Assembly (NCBI RefSeq): GCF_039888675.1 | Contig: NZ_JBDQQR010000001.1 | Span: 1,178,001 to 1,242,000, forward strand | Direction: 5' to 3' | DNA: 64,000 nt | Source of the DNA: Mesorhizobium sp. CAU 1732 | Lineage (GTDB): Bacteria > Pseudomonadota > Alphaproteobacteria > Rhizobiales > Rhizobiaceae | Shown here: in pieces, positions 56,845-64,000 of the stretch | How positions within the stretch are numbered: the first letter of the stretch is position 1 | Layout: the number at the start of each line of letters is the position of its first letter | Made by a program: the position numbers and the translations under genes | Notes under the pieces: model-generated | The model's input: only the letters and a program-made list of their open reading frames with translations | What the model was told of the DNA's origin: nothing | The model's database searches: none

Positions 56845-57705
56845 TCAAGCCCTCCGCCGCAGCCACAGCCCGACGGGGATCGACACCAGATACATCGTGA
56901 TGCCGTAGACGGCTGACGGGAGGCTGAAGGGCGGCAGGGCGCTTGCCTGCTCGACGATGAGCGAGCCCACCGTGATGCCGAGCGTGGCGTTCTGGATGCC
57001 GGTTTCGATGGCGATGGCCTTGCCTTCGGCGCGCGTCAGGTTGAACAATCGCGCGAGGCCGAGGCCGATCGCCAGCAAGGCGATGTTGAGAACGACGAGG
57101 CCGGGGCCGAGCAGGCCGAGATTGTCCAGGAAGATGCGCCAGTTGGCTGCGAGCGCGCCGAGCACCACGATCACGAACAACACCACGGCGATCTTCGACA
57201 CGACGGCGTCGAGCGATAGGGCAAAACCTTCCGCGAAGCGCCTTATCACGAGGCCGAGCACGACCGGGACGAAGGTGATCAGGAACATCGATACGCCGAG
57301 CGCGGTCACGTTCACGGCGGGCGCGTCGAGACCCATGAAGTGATCGGCAAAGACGACGACCATGATCGGAACCGTAAACACCGCGACGAGGCTGATGACG
57401 CCGGTGAGCGAGATCGACAGTGCCACTTCGCCGCCCGCCAGCTTGGTGAGGAGATTGGCGGTCACCCCGCCGGGGCAGAGCGAGAGGATCATCATGCCGA
57501 CCGCGAGTTCCGGAGGAAGGCGGAAGGCGATCGCGAGGATGTAGGCGACGAGCGGAATGAGGATGAGCTGTGCCACCGCGCCGACGGCAAAGGCCTTCGG
57601 CTTGAGCACGACGCGCCGGAAGTCGTCGACCGTCAGGCCGAGCCCGAGGGAGAACATGATGATCGCCAGCGCAAGCGGCAGAAATACAGTAATCAGGCTG
57701 TCCAT
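56845..57705 (-). CDS. Bile acid:sodium symporter-family (BASS/ASBT) transporter
   Basis: A 286-residue inner-membrane protein with about nine or ten spans. LALAIIMFSLGLGLTVDDFR, LSLCPGGVTANLLTKLAGGE and ETGIQNATLGITVG are the BASS-family signatures; the crossover-region N and T residues bind sodium. Members move organic anions, pyruvate or other acids; bile salts are unlikely here. The start at 57705 has GGGGGATC upstream. Open frame to 57822 is not used. Confidence 0.88.
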   Translation of the reverse strand: MDSLITVFLPLALAIIMFSLGLGLTVDDFRRVVLKPKAFAVGAVAQLILIPLVAYILAIAFRLPPELAVGMMILSLCPGGVTANLLTKLAGGEVALSISLTGVISLVAVFTVPIMVVVFADHFMGLDAPAVNVTALGVSMFLITFVPVVLGLVIRRFAEGFALSLDAVVSKIAVVLFVIVVLGALAANWRIFLDNLGLLGPGLVVLNIALLAIGLGLARLFNLTRAEGKAIAIETGIQNATLGITVGSLIVEQASALPPFSLPSAVYGITMYLVSIPVGLWLRRRA

Positions 57706-57891
57706 GGTGATCCCCCCGAATCGCCGCCTCCAGCGGCATGACGATGAATAACCGAGGTGCCGAGGATCGCCAAATTGCGTCGCGGCCAGTTGAGACCGCC
57801 ATACAAAGGAAAAGGGCGGCACGCCCCCCGTGCCGCCCTCTATCCGGCCGCTGCTATCCCCAGCGCGGCCTCTCCCCTCTCCGGGTGTTTC

Positions 57892-58000
57892 TAGATCGCT
57901 ACTCGTGCATCCTTACGGACGCACGAGTAGCGATCTATCTCTTTGTTTGAGCATCGGAATAACCCGAAAACCGGTTTCCACTTTTCGGTCCGATGCTCTA
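57892..58000. repeat. Composite palindromic repeat, copy 2
   Basis: First palindrome: AGATCGCTACTCGTGC (57893-57908) with its perfect 16-bp complement at 57921-57936. Second: GAGCATCGGA (57950-57959) with TCCGATGCTC (57989-57998). The right edge CTA gives the TAG stop of the L,D-transpeptidase gene. Pairs with the copy at 47721-47824. Confidence 0.92.
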
Positions 58001-58789
58001 GATCACGATCACGCTGGTCCCGACCTTGACGCGCTCGTAGAGGTCCATGACGTCCTCGTTGCGCATCCTGATGCAGCCGGACGACACGGCGCCGCCGATC
58101 GTCCAGGGCTGGTTGGTACCGTGGATACGATAAAGCGTCGAACCAAGATAGAGCGCGCGTGCGCCGAGCGGGTTTTCGGGTCCGCCCGCCATGTGGACGG
58201 GAAGGTGCCGGCCCTTCTTCTTCTCGCGCGCGATCATCTCTGCGGGCGGACGCCAATCCGGCCACTCCGCCTTGCGAGTCACCTTGTGCGTGCCGGCCCA
58301 TTCGAAACCGGGCTTACCCGTGCCGACGCCGTAACGCCGCGCCTGACCATCGCTTTCCACGAGATAGAGGAAATTCTCGCGCGTATCGATGACGATCGTG
58401 CCGGGCTTGTGGCCGCCATCATAGGCGACCATCTGCGGCAGGAATTTCGGGTCCACCCGAGGGGCTGCATCGCGCGGCGCGCTCGGCACGGCAGCGGTCT
58501 GCACCGCGTCGGGCTGGCGCTCGCGATAGACGGGTGCGGGCGTGACGCGCGCGCGGGCCCGGGCAACCGGCTCGGGCGCGAGGCCCATCGTGACGCCGGG
58601 CAATTGGCCGTGCTGCTGCCTCTGGCCGACGGGCGCGCGCTGCAACTGCATGACCCACGGCGCGGACAGGTCCGGGCTCACCACCAGAGGCGGGGCCTCG
58701 TGATAGCGCTGCTGGGCGCTGGCGGCCGAGGCGCCGAGAAGGACAGTCGCGACGGAAACAAACAGGGACAGACGAAGCTTCATCGACAT
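57998..58789 (-). CDS. L,D-transpeptidase (ErfK/YbiS family), exported
   Basis: A 263-residue protein acting on peptidoglycan in the periplasm. Signal peptide MSMKLRLSLFVSVATVLL to ASAASAQQ. A proline/arginine-rich stretch of about 100 residues follows, then the YkuD catalytic domain: TIVIDTRENFLYLVES, RYGVGTGKPGFEWAG and the active-site motif HGTNQPWTIGGAVSSGCIRM with catalytic cysteine. It forms 3-3 crosslinks or attaches lipoproteins. The start at 58789 or 58783 is uncertain. The TAG stop is contributed by the repeat. Confidence 0.92.
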   Translation of the reverse strand: MSMKLRLSLFVSVATVLLGASAASAQQRYHEAPPLVVSPDLSAPWVMQLQRAPVGQRQQHGQLPGVTMGLAPEPVARARARVTPAPVYRERQPDAVQTAAVPSAPRDAAPRVDPKFLPQMVAYDGGHKPGTIVIDTRENFLYLVESDGQARRYGVGTGKPGFEWAGTHKVTRKAEWPDWRPPAEMIAREKKKGRHLPVHMAGGPENPLGARALYLGSTLYRIHGTNQPWTIGGAVSSGCIRMRNEDVMDLYERVKVGTSVIVI

Positions 58790-58982
58790 ACTCGCAACAG
58801 ATCGCCAAAGGTCGGCGCAAACCGGGTGGACAGGCCGCGCTCCTGCCTGAATTGTGACCATTCACAACAAGGAATTGGTGAATCGGTTTCGGTAAAATGC
58901 GAGGAAATCCGTAAACCTTTCGGTACGGTTACCCGGCGGTTGAGCAGCATGGTAAAGGGACGGTTTCGAGGATGCGGGCTTG

Positions 58983-59621
58983 ATGAGTGAAACAGACGGA
59001 TTGATCCGCGGCGACGACGATGTCCTGCGCTGCGCATGGCACGGCAACCTGCCCGACTATCGGCACTATCACGACACCGAATGGGGCAGGCCCGTCGCCG
59101 ACGACATCAGGCTTTTCGAAAAGCTCTGCCTTGAAGGGTTTCAGTCGGGTCTCTCGTGGCTCACGATCCTGCGCAAGCGCGAGAATTTTCGCGCCGCGTT
59201 TTCCGGTTTCGACTTTCGCCGGCTCGCGGAGACCGATCCGGCGCCCGCAATCGAAGAGCATCTCCAGAACGCCGGCATCATCCGTCATCGCGGCAAGATC
59301 GCCTCGGTGTACAACAATGCCAAGCGGGCGGTGGACCTCGCCAGCGAGCATGGATCGCTGGCGGCCTATTTCTGGTCGTTCGAGCCCACGCCGGATCAGC
59401 GGCCCGCGCGCGTCGACCTCGCGATGATCCGTGCCAATCCGACCACCGAGACCTCGACGCGCATCTCCAAGGACCTGAAGAAGCGTGGCTGGTCGTTCGT
59501 CGGGCCGACGACGGTCTATGCGTTCATGCAGGCGATGGGGCTCGTCAACGACCATATCGAGGGCTGCGTCTGCCGCGCCGAGATCGAACGCCTTCGGGCA
59601 GGCTTCAAGCGTCCCGCCTGA
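58983..59621 (+). CDS. tag: DNA-3-methyladenine glycosylase I
   Basis: A 212-residue base-excision enzyme removing 3-methyladenine. RCAWHGNLPDYRHYHDTEWG, then LFEKLCLEGFQSGLSWLTIL and WSFVGPTTVYAFMQAMGLVN with the C-terminal cysteine/histidine zinc site (NDHIEGC with WHG near the start). Family length. The ATG at 58983 is favoured over TTG 58980. It is divergent from the L,D-transpeptidase. Confidence 0.95.
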   Translation: MSETDGLIRGDDDVLRCAWHGNLPDYRHYHDTEWGRPVADDIRLFEKLCLEGFQSGLSWLTILRKRENFRAAFSGFDFRRLAETDPAPAIEEHLQNAGIIRHRGKIASVYNNAKRAVDLASEHGSLAAYFWSFEPTPDQRPARVDLAMIRANPTTETSTRISKDLKKRGWSFVGPTTVYAFMQAMGLVNDHIEGCVCRAEIERLRAGFKRPA

Positions 59622-59714
59622 ACGTTTCTGACGTCAAAAGCGGGTGACAGCCCGCACCGCTTCGGCTAATCCCGGGTCGCCCGGCGATAATGCCCGGTGG
59701 CAGAAGCGGACAGG

Positions 59715-60572
59715 ATGCCGATGGCGAACATGATCGAAACGCTGGATGGTCTCTCGAACGAATACGAGGCCATTTTCTGCGACGTCTGGGGCGTAATCCA
59801 CAACGGCATTCGTGCCTTCCCGGACGCGGTCGACGCGTTGCGCCGGGCGCGCGCAAAAGGGGTGAAGGTCGTCCTGATCACCAATGCGCCGAGGCCGCAC
59901 AAGGGCGTCGAGGAACAGCTTGCCATCCTCAATGTCCCGACCGATTGCTGGGACGGCATCGTCACGTCGGGTGACGTGACCCGCGATCTCATTCGCGCCG
60001 GCTCGCGCCGGGTGTTTCATCTCGGCCCGGACCGCGACATGATGATCTATGACGATCTCGACATCGATCTCGTGGAAGAATTCGAGGCTTCTGCGGTCGT
60101 GTGCACCGGCTTCTTCGACGACGAGATCGAAACGCCGGAAGACTATGCGGACATGCTGCAGCGTCTTCGCCAGCGCGACCTTCCCTTCATCTGCGCCAAT
60201 CCCGATATCGTGGTGGAGCGCGGCGACCGGCTGATGTGGTGCGCAGGCGCGTTGGCCCGCGATTACGCACAGCTTGGCGGACGTACCTATATCGCCGGCA
60301 AGCCGCACCACCCGATCTACGAGGCGGCGCTCAAATCCGCGGCGACGCTTGCCGGGCGCGAGATCGATCGTTCCAAGGTGCTTGCGATCGGCGACGGCGT
60401 GCTCACCGACGTCAAGGGCGCATCCGACAATGGGTTCGACGTGCTGTTCGTCTCGGCGGGCATCCACGCCGCCGAATATGGCGAGGCGCACGAACCCGAT
60501 CCGCAGAGGCTTGCAGCCTTCCTGGAAAAGCATGGATACGGCCCCGTCGCCGTGATCCCGCGCCTGGCATAG
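59715..60572 (+). CDS. HAD-superfamily hydrolase (TIGR01459-like)
   Basis: A 285-residue class IIA HAD phosphatase. Motif I: IFCDVWGVIHNG (D-x-W-G variant of D-x-D-G), motif II VVLITNAPR, and CANPDIVVERGDR, then AGKPHHPIYEAAL and LAIGDGVLTDVKGA. Relatives include alphaproteobacterial proteins of unknown substrate in the p-nitrophenylphosphatase/NagD branch. The ATG at 59715 is preferred; GTG 59697 is possible. ribF follows by four bases. Confidence 0.88.
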   Translation: MPMANMIETLDGLSNEYEAIFCDVWGVIHNGIRAFPDAVDALRRARAKGVKVVLITNAPRPHKGVEEQLAILNVPTDCWDGIVTSGDVTRDLIRAGSRRVFHLGPDRDMMIYDDLDIDLVEEFEASAVVCTGFFDDEIETPEDYADMLQRLRQRDLPFICANPDIVVERGDRLMWCAGALARDYAQLGGRTYIAGKPHHPIYEAALKSAATLAGREIDRSKVLAIGDGVLTDVKGASDNGFDVLFVSAGIHAAEYGEAHEPDPQRLAAFLEKHGYGPVAVIPRLA

Positions 60573-60576
60573 CCGC

Positions 60577-61572
60577 ATGATGGGGGACGTGATCGAGCGG
60601 ATTGCCGAAACGTCGGAACTCCCCGCCAGCGGGCGCGGCGGGGTCGTCGCGATCGGCAATTTCGATGGCGTGCATCGCGGCCATCAGGCGGTTCTCGAGC
60701 GCGCGCTTTCCGAAGCGACCACACGCGGTGTTCCGGCGATCGTCCTGACGTTCGAGCCGCATCCGCGTTCGATCTTCCGGCCCGACATACCGCTCTACCG
60801 GCTGACCACGGCGCCGGTCCGGGCGCGTCTTTTGCAGGCGCTGGGCTTCAAGGCCGTGATCGAGCAGCCGTTCACGCGCGACTTCGCAGGGCTGGACGCC
60901 GAGGATTTCGTGCGCCGGATCCTGGTCGAGAACCTCGGCATCCGCCACGTCGTGACCGGGTTCGACTTCCATTTCGGAAAGAATCGCCAGGGCGGTCCCG
61001 CCTATCTCATGGAAGCCGGCGAGCGTCATGGTTTTGGCGTGACGCTGGTGGACGCGTTCCGCGACGAGGGCACCGACGTCATTTCGTCCAGCCGCATCCG
61101 TGGCCTTCTGTGCGACGGTGATGTCGCGCAGGCAGCGGGCCTTCTCGGTTATCGCTACACCGTGGAAGCCGAGGTCGGCCGTGGAAAGCAGCTCGGCCGC
61201 ACATTGGGCTATCCCACCGCCAACATGGCGCTGCCCGCGTCCACCGGCCTCAGGCACGGCATCTACGCCGTGAAGCTGCGCCGCGCCGACGGCACGCTGC
61301 ACGATGGGGTGGCGAGTTTCGGCCGTCGCCCGACGGTGGACGAAGACGGCGAGCCGCTTCTGGAAACCTTCGTTTTCGACTTTTCTGGTGACCTCTACGG
61401 CGAGCGCTGCGCGGTCTCCTTCTTCGGATATCTGCGCGGCGAGGAGAAGTTCGACGGCCTCGACGCGCTCGTTGCACAGATCAGGCGTGACGAGGACGAG
61501 GCGAGGGCGCTGCTCGCGGGCGTGACGCCCCTGTCGCAGCTCGATCTCCTGATGAGTTTTACACAGGGCTGA
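60577..61572 (+). CDS. ribF: Bifunctional riboflavin kinase / FAD synthetase
   Basis: A 331-residue cytosolic enzyme making FMN then FAD. The N-terminal nucleotidyltransferase has GGVVAIGNFDGVHRGHQ and FDFHFGKNRQGG, then ISSSRIRGLL. The C-terminal kinase has GRGKQLGRTLGYPTANM. Normal length. It starts four bases after the HAD gene, so co-transcribed. Confidence 0.97.
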   Translation: MMGDVIERIAETSELPASGRGGVVAIGNFDGVHRGHQAVLERALSEATTRGVPAIVLTFEPHPRSIFRPDIPLYRLTTAPVRARLLQALGFKAVIEQPFTRDFAGLDAEDFVRRILVENLGIRHVVTGFDFHFGKNRQGGPAYLMEAGERHGFGVTLVDAFRDEGTDVISSSRIRGLLCDGDVAQAAGLLGYRYTVEAEVGRGKQLGRTLGYPTANMALPASTGLRHGIYAVKLRRADGTLHDGVASFGRRPTVDEDGEPLLETFVFDFSGDLYGERCAVSFFGYLRGEEKFDGLDALVAQIRRDEDEARALLAGVTPLSQLDLLMSFTQG

Positions 61573-61716
61573 TCGCAACGCCAGCGGCATCGGCGTGCGG
61601 CGCGAATCGTCGCGGTGATCCTCGCACGGCGATCTAGGCCCAAATGACGGCCGGTCGGTCGGAATGTCCTCACGAAAGGCCGGACGGGCGTTACAAATGC
61701 GGCCGCCCGGCTCAGA

Positions 61717-62403
61717 TCAATGAGGCATTGCCCTCGGCTTCTGCCGTCCGACATACGAGAATGCCGCAGTAGCAAGGAATATCGGAATCCCCAGTTCCAG
61801 AACTTCCTCGATCACCATCGAGAAGAAGGTCGATGATATGTCGATTCCAAGAAAGGAGAGGTTGCTGGCTGCACCGTCAAGCGTCTTGGATGCGACCGCA
61901 CTGATCATGGCTGCTGCAATTGCCATCGACGTGAAGTCGCGCCTGCGAAGGTTGCGCACAAATGAGCTCGTGTGATTTACGGCCAGGAAATAGCCGGCGA
62001 TGCCGAGAACCGCAAAAACGGATACACCGAATATTTTCTCCACGAATGGCACCTCGGGAGATACATACAGAAGCGTATTCGTAATGTTGTATGTCGTAAA
62101 ATGCGCGTGGAAATCCATCTCGCGCAGGCACATGGCGATCGGAATCAGGACCAGATACCAGGACTTCGACAGATCGGCGGCCGACATTTCCCGGATAAGC
62201 GTGGTAGCCACGACCAGATAGCCGGCGGCAGACAAGACCTGGATCGGACCACCTTCGCTCAGGTAGAAGACCTGCATTTCAGGGGCAAGACAGAACGGAA
62301 GGACCGACAGCAGGATGAGCGCAGCCGCTGCCCCCGCCAAATATGCAAACCGGCCGCTTGGGCGGTAGGCTTGTTCGACAGCAACCCTGGGTGTTGAAGG
62401 CAA
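61717..62403 (-). CDS. Uncharacterised six-span membrane protein (228 aa)
   Basis: Not recognised. Hydrophobic segments: FAYLAGAAAALILLSVLPFC, PIQVLSAAGYLVVATTLI, WYLVLIPIAMCLREMDFH, IFGVSVFAVLGIAGYFLAV, FTSMAIAAAMISAVASKTL and EVLELGIPIFLATAAFSYV. The CLREMDFHAHFT stretch has acidic/histidine residues inside or near the membrane, suggesting a metal or substrate site. No neighbour gives a role; it converges on ribF and is divergent from mipA. Confidence 0.75.
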   Translation of the reverse strand: MPSTPRVAVEQAYRPSGRFAYLAGAAAALILLSVLPFCLAPEMQVFYLSEGGPIQVLSAAGYLVVATTLIREMSAADLSKSWYLVLIPIAMCLREMDFHAHFTTYNITNTLLYVSPEVPFVEKIFGVSVFAVLGIAGYFLAVNHTSSFVRNLRRRDFTSMAIAAAMISAVASKTLDGAASNLSFLGIDISSTFFSMVIEEVLELGIPIFLATAAFSYVGRQKPRAMPH

Positions 62404-62715
62404 GGGTACATTCCCGCTTGATCGACGAGCCGGAAGAGCGCGGACCGATCGTTAAAACGTTAGCCGGCAGGCGTATTGGAAGCCGGATACCCTCGTCAAG
62501 GCCGGTATTTCCCTCGCAGTGCGAAATCCCGCGTTATGTCGGCGCCATGCTCCCTAAAAGTTCCCGGTCAGGCTCGCGACCCTGGCCGGATCGGCCTCGC
62601 GACTCTGACTTCTGGCGGCGTCTCCGGTGTAACGGACTTTAATTCAAACTTTACCCAGCCGACGGAGAAGTGGCGACGATAAACGACCTCCTGTGTCCGC
62701 GTTTCGAGGTTTCGG
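62404..62715. other. Intergenic region, no gene or clear motif
   Basis: A 312-bp divergent gap between the membrane protein and the MipA-type porin. GC-rich with short fragments such as repeated GCCGGATA-like blocks; no hairpin, promoter or reading frame I could support. Confidence 0.6.
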
Positions 62716-63534
62716 ATGATTCGCACGAGCATATTCGCAGCCGCTATGGCTGCCTTCACCATGACCGCTTCCAGCGCCTGGGCCCAGTCGGGCGGCGGCA
62801 TCGGTGGCTGGTTTTCCGGCGACTGGTATCTGAAGGTCGGTGGCGCGGTTTTGCACAAGCCGAAATTCGAGGGCGCGGATGGCCGCTCCTTCGCGTTCCA
62901 GCCCATGATCTCCCTCGGTAAGGCGGGTGGCACGTCCGCCAAATTCTCGTCGCGCAACGACAACATCTCGCTTGCCTTCATCGATACAGGCGCGTTTCGG
63001 GCAGGCGCCGCGGGCAAGCTTGTCTTCCGCCGTGACGGTGACACCGATGGCAGGCTGAACGGTCTTTCGCCGGTGCGTTTCGGCGGCGAGCTCGGCGGTT
63101 TCGCGGAAGTCTATCCCACCGACAATCTGCGTTTCCGGGGCGAAGTACGCCGCGGCATCCGCTCGCATGACGGCTTCGTGGCCGATCTCTCGGCGGACGT
63201 GTTCCACGATGTGACGAATGCGATCCAGATTTCGGCCGGACCGCGCGTCTCCTGGGCGTCGGCCGACTATTTCGATGCCTATTACGGCGTCGACGCGTTC
63301 GAATCCGCGGCGACCGGCCTGTCCCAGTACAGCCCCCGCAGCGGCTTCAAGTCGGTCGGCGTCGGCGGTGCGGTGACGTGGAAGGCCACCGAGCAACTCG
63401 ATACGAGCGTCTTCGCGGAATACTCGCGCCTGATGGGCCCGGCCGCGAAATCGAGCCTCGTGCGCGAGGGCGGCTCGCGCCGCCAGGTGACGATCGGCGC
63501 GTCGGCGGTCTACCGCTTCGACTTCTCGCTCTGA
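62716..63534 (+). CDS. MipA/OmpV-like outer-membrane beta-barrel protein
   Basis: A 272-residue protein with signal peptide MIRTSIFAAAMAAFTMTASS ending AWAQ, then beta-rich repeats of the MipA/OmpV type: GGWFSGDWYLKVGGAVLHKP, VRFGGELGGFAEVYP, IQISAGPRVSWASADYFD and SGFKSVGVGGAVTWK, closing with the C-terminal aromatic YRFDFSL. MipA contacts MltA and MrcB in E. coli; that partnership is not established for this group. Confidence 0.85.
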   Translation: MIRTSIFAAAMAAFTMTASSAWAQSGGGIGGWFSGDWYLKVGGAVLHKPKFEGADGRSFAFQPMISLGKAGGTSAKFSSRNDNISLAFIDTGAFRAGAAGKLVFRRDGDTDGRLNGLSPVRFGGELGGFAEVYPTDNLRFRGEVRRGIRSHDGFVADLSADVFHDVTNAIQISAGPRVSWASADYFDAYYGVDAFESAATGLSQYSPRSGFKSVGVGGAVTWKATEQLDTSVFAEYSRLMGPAAKSSLVREGGSRRQVTIGASAVYRFDFSL

Positions 63535-63551
63535 GACGCTGAACGGGCAGC

Positions 63552-63944
63552 TCAGCCCACGGTTCGCAGGCCGAGATGGCTTGCGAACGGGTGAAAATCG
63601 CGATCCTGATGCAACAGCACGTGATCGTTCTCGATGCAGAACGTCGCGATGATGACGTCGATGCTTTTGCGCACCGTGATGCCTAATTCACGCAAACGTC
63701 TGTAGTTGGCAGCCGCTTGAACTGCGATATGGACGTCCATCATGTTGGCGGTTGTGAAATCGGACATGACCCTCTGGATTTTCCGCGCGTCGTTGTCGCT
63801 GCGTGCTCCCTGCAGCAATTCGAGCAGGATCACGTCACCTACGAGAATCTGCCCCGTATTGCGAATGCCGTGTAGGTGTTTGACGCTTGGCGTGTAGATA
63901 CCGCGAAAGGATGCAATCCAAACGGAACTGTCGACGACGATCAC
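63552..63944 (-). CDS. vapC: VapC-family PIN-domain ribonuclease toxin
   Basis: A 130-residue PIN nuclease beginning MIVVDSSVWIASFRG (GTG start). Acidic metal sites: D5, E in VILLELLQGA, D in KSIDVIIATFCIE and D in LLHQDRDF. Cuts tRNA or rRNA in most members. Upstream antitoxin gene overlaps the start by four bases (GTGA). MipA is convergent, 17 bases apart. Confidence 0.92.
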   Translation of the reverse strand: MIVVDSSVWIASFRGIYTPSVKHLHGIRNTGQILVGDVILLELLQGARSDNDARKIQRVMSDFTTANMMDVHIAVQAAANYRRLRELGITVRKSIDVIIATFCIENDHVLLHQDRDFHPFASHLGLRTVG

Positions 63945-64000
63945 GAGCTCTCGTCAAGATCGAAGGTGCGACCTTCTCGCATTTCGTCAAGGTCACCTTC
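63941..64000 (-). CDS. vapB: VapB-like antitoxin, C-terminal 19 residues (cut by window edge)
   Basis: The frame reading EGDLDEMREGRTFDLDESS before a TGA overlaps the vapC GTG by four bases. Acidic and charged as in VapB tails. The rest lies right of 64000. Confidence 0.75.
   Translation of the reverse strand, partial: EGDLDEMREGRTFDLDESS

Overview
The window reads as chromosome from an alphaproteobacterium of the order Hyphomicrobiales (Rhizobiales), most likely near the Mesorhizobium/Phyllobacteriaceae group. Evidence: GC-rich sequence with strong codon bias; a CbrA/PdhS-type cell-cycle kinase beside a phasin gene; an Irr-type iron box; a tRNA-His lacking G-1 together with the divergent alphaproteobacterial HisRS; a short HisG with HisZ; and Rhizobiales-type intergenic palindromes. 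No rRNA operon, phage, plasmid replication gene or CRISPR array was seen. All identities come from reading the sequence; no database search was possible.

Layout. 1-9.5 kb: a truncated glutamine-synthetase-like ligase, a degenerate receiver protein, aceA with a small partner gene, a divergent ScfR/RamB-type regulator, a RelE/ParE toxin-antitoxin pair, a quinone oxidoreductase, an EamA exporter and a second glutamine-synthetase-like ligase. 9.6-13.8 kb: a putrescine ABC transporter (potFGHI), which with the two ligases suggests polyamine uptake and gamma-glutamylation. 14-26.3 kb: an AsmA protein, acetoacetyl-CoA synthetase, a candidate small RNA, a ferric-iron transporter under an Irr box, the large kinase and the phasin. 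26.5-35.4 kb: tRNA-His, xseA, a nucleotidyltransferase, a LysR regulator with a divergent DUF1127 gene, DUF937, gshA, rsmE and a glutamine amidotransferase. 35.4-42 kb: groESL with an RpoH-like promoter and CIRCE, an unknown secreted protein, CsbD, a YqaA-like membrane protein, fumC and DoxX. 42-46.4 kb: a tightly overlapped hisS-hisZ-hisG operon. 46.4-47.8 kb: a repeat island of three long imperfect inverted repeats. 47.8-56.2 kb: a two-carbon/lactate locus, with gntR-lutA-like-lldD-phosphatase running left and glcD-glcE-glcF running right. 56.2-64 kb: HicAB, a bile-acid/sodium symporter-family protein, an L,D-transpeptidase, tag, a HAD hydrolase, ribF, an unknown membrane protein, a MipA/OmpV porin and VapBC, cut by the right edge.

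How the genes fit together. The metabolic theme is use of small carbon and nitrogen compounds: isocitrate lyase with its likely regulator, glycolate oxidase, L-lactate dehydrogenase, acetoacetyl-CoA synthetase, phasin, and putrescine uptake and ligation. Several operons show stop/start overlaps of 1 to 4 bases, indicating translational coupling.

The most unusual object is a 561-bp cassette inside the glcDEF operon (53061-53621). A DUF559 (Vsr-like PD-(D/E)XK) nuclease gene is framed by two inverted, nearly identical 63-65-bp GC-rich palindromic repeats. It looks like a nuclease-carrying palindromic repeat that landed between glcD and glcE. Other notable signals are the three-copy repeat island, a dispersed composite palindrome whose edge supplies the stop codon of two unrelated genes, a candidate terminator-ended small RNA after aacS, and a receiver domain lacking its phospho-acceptor.
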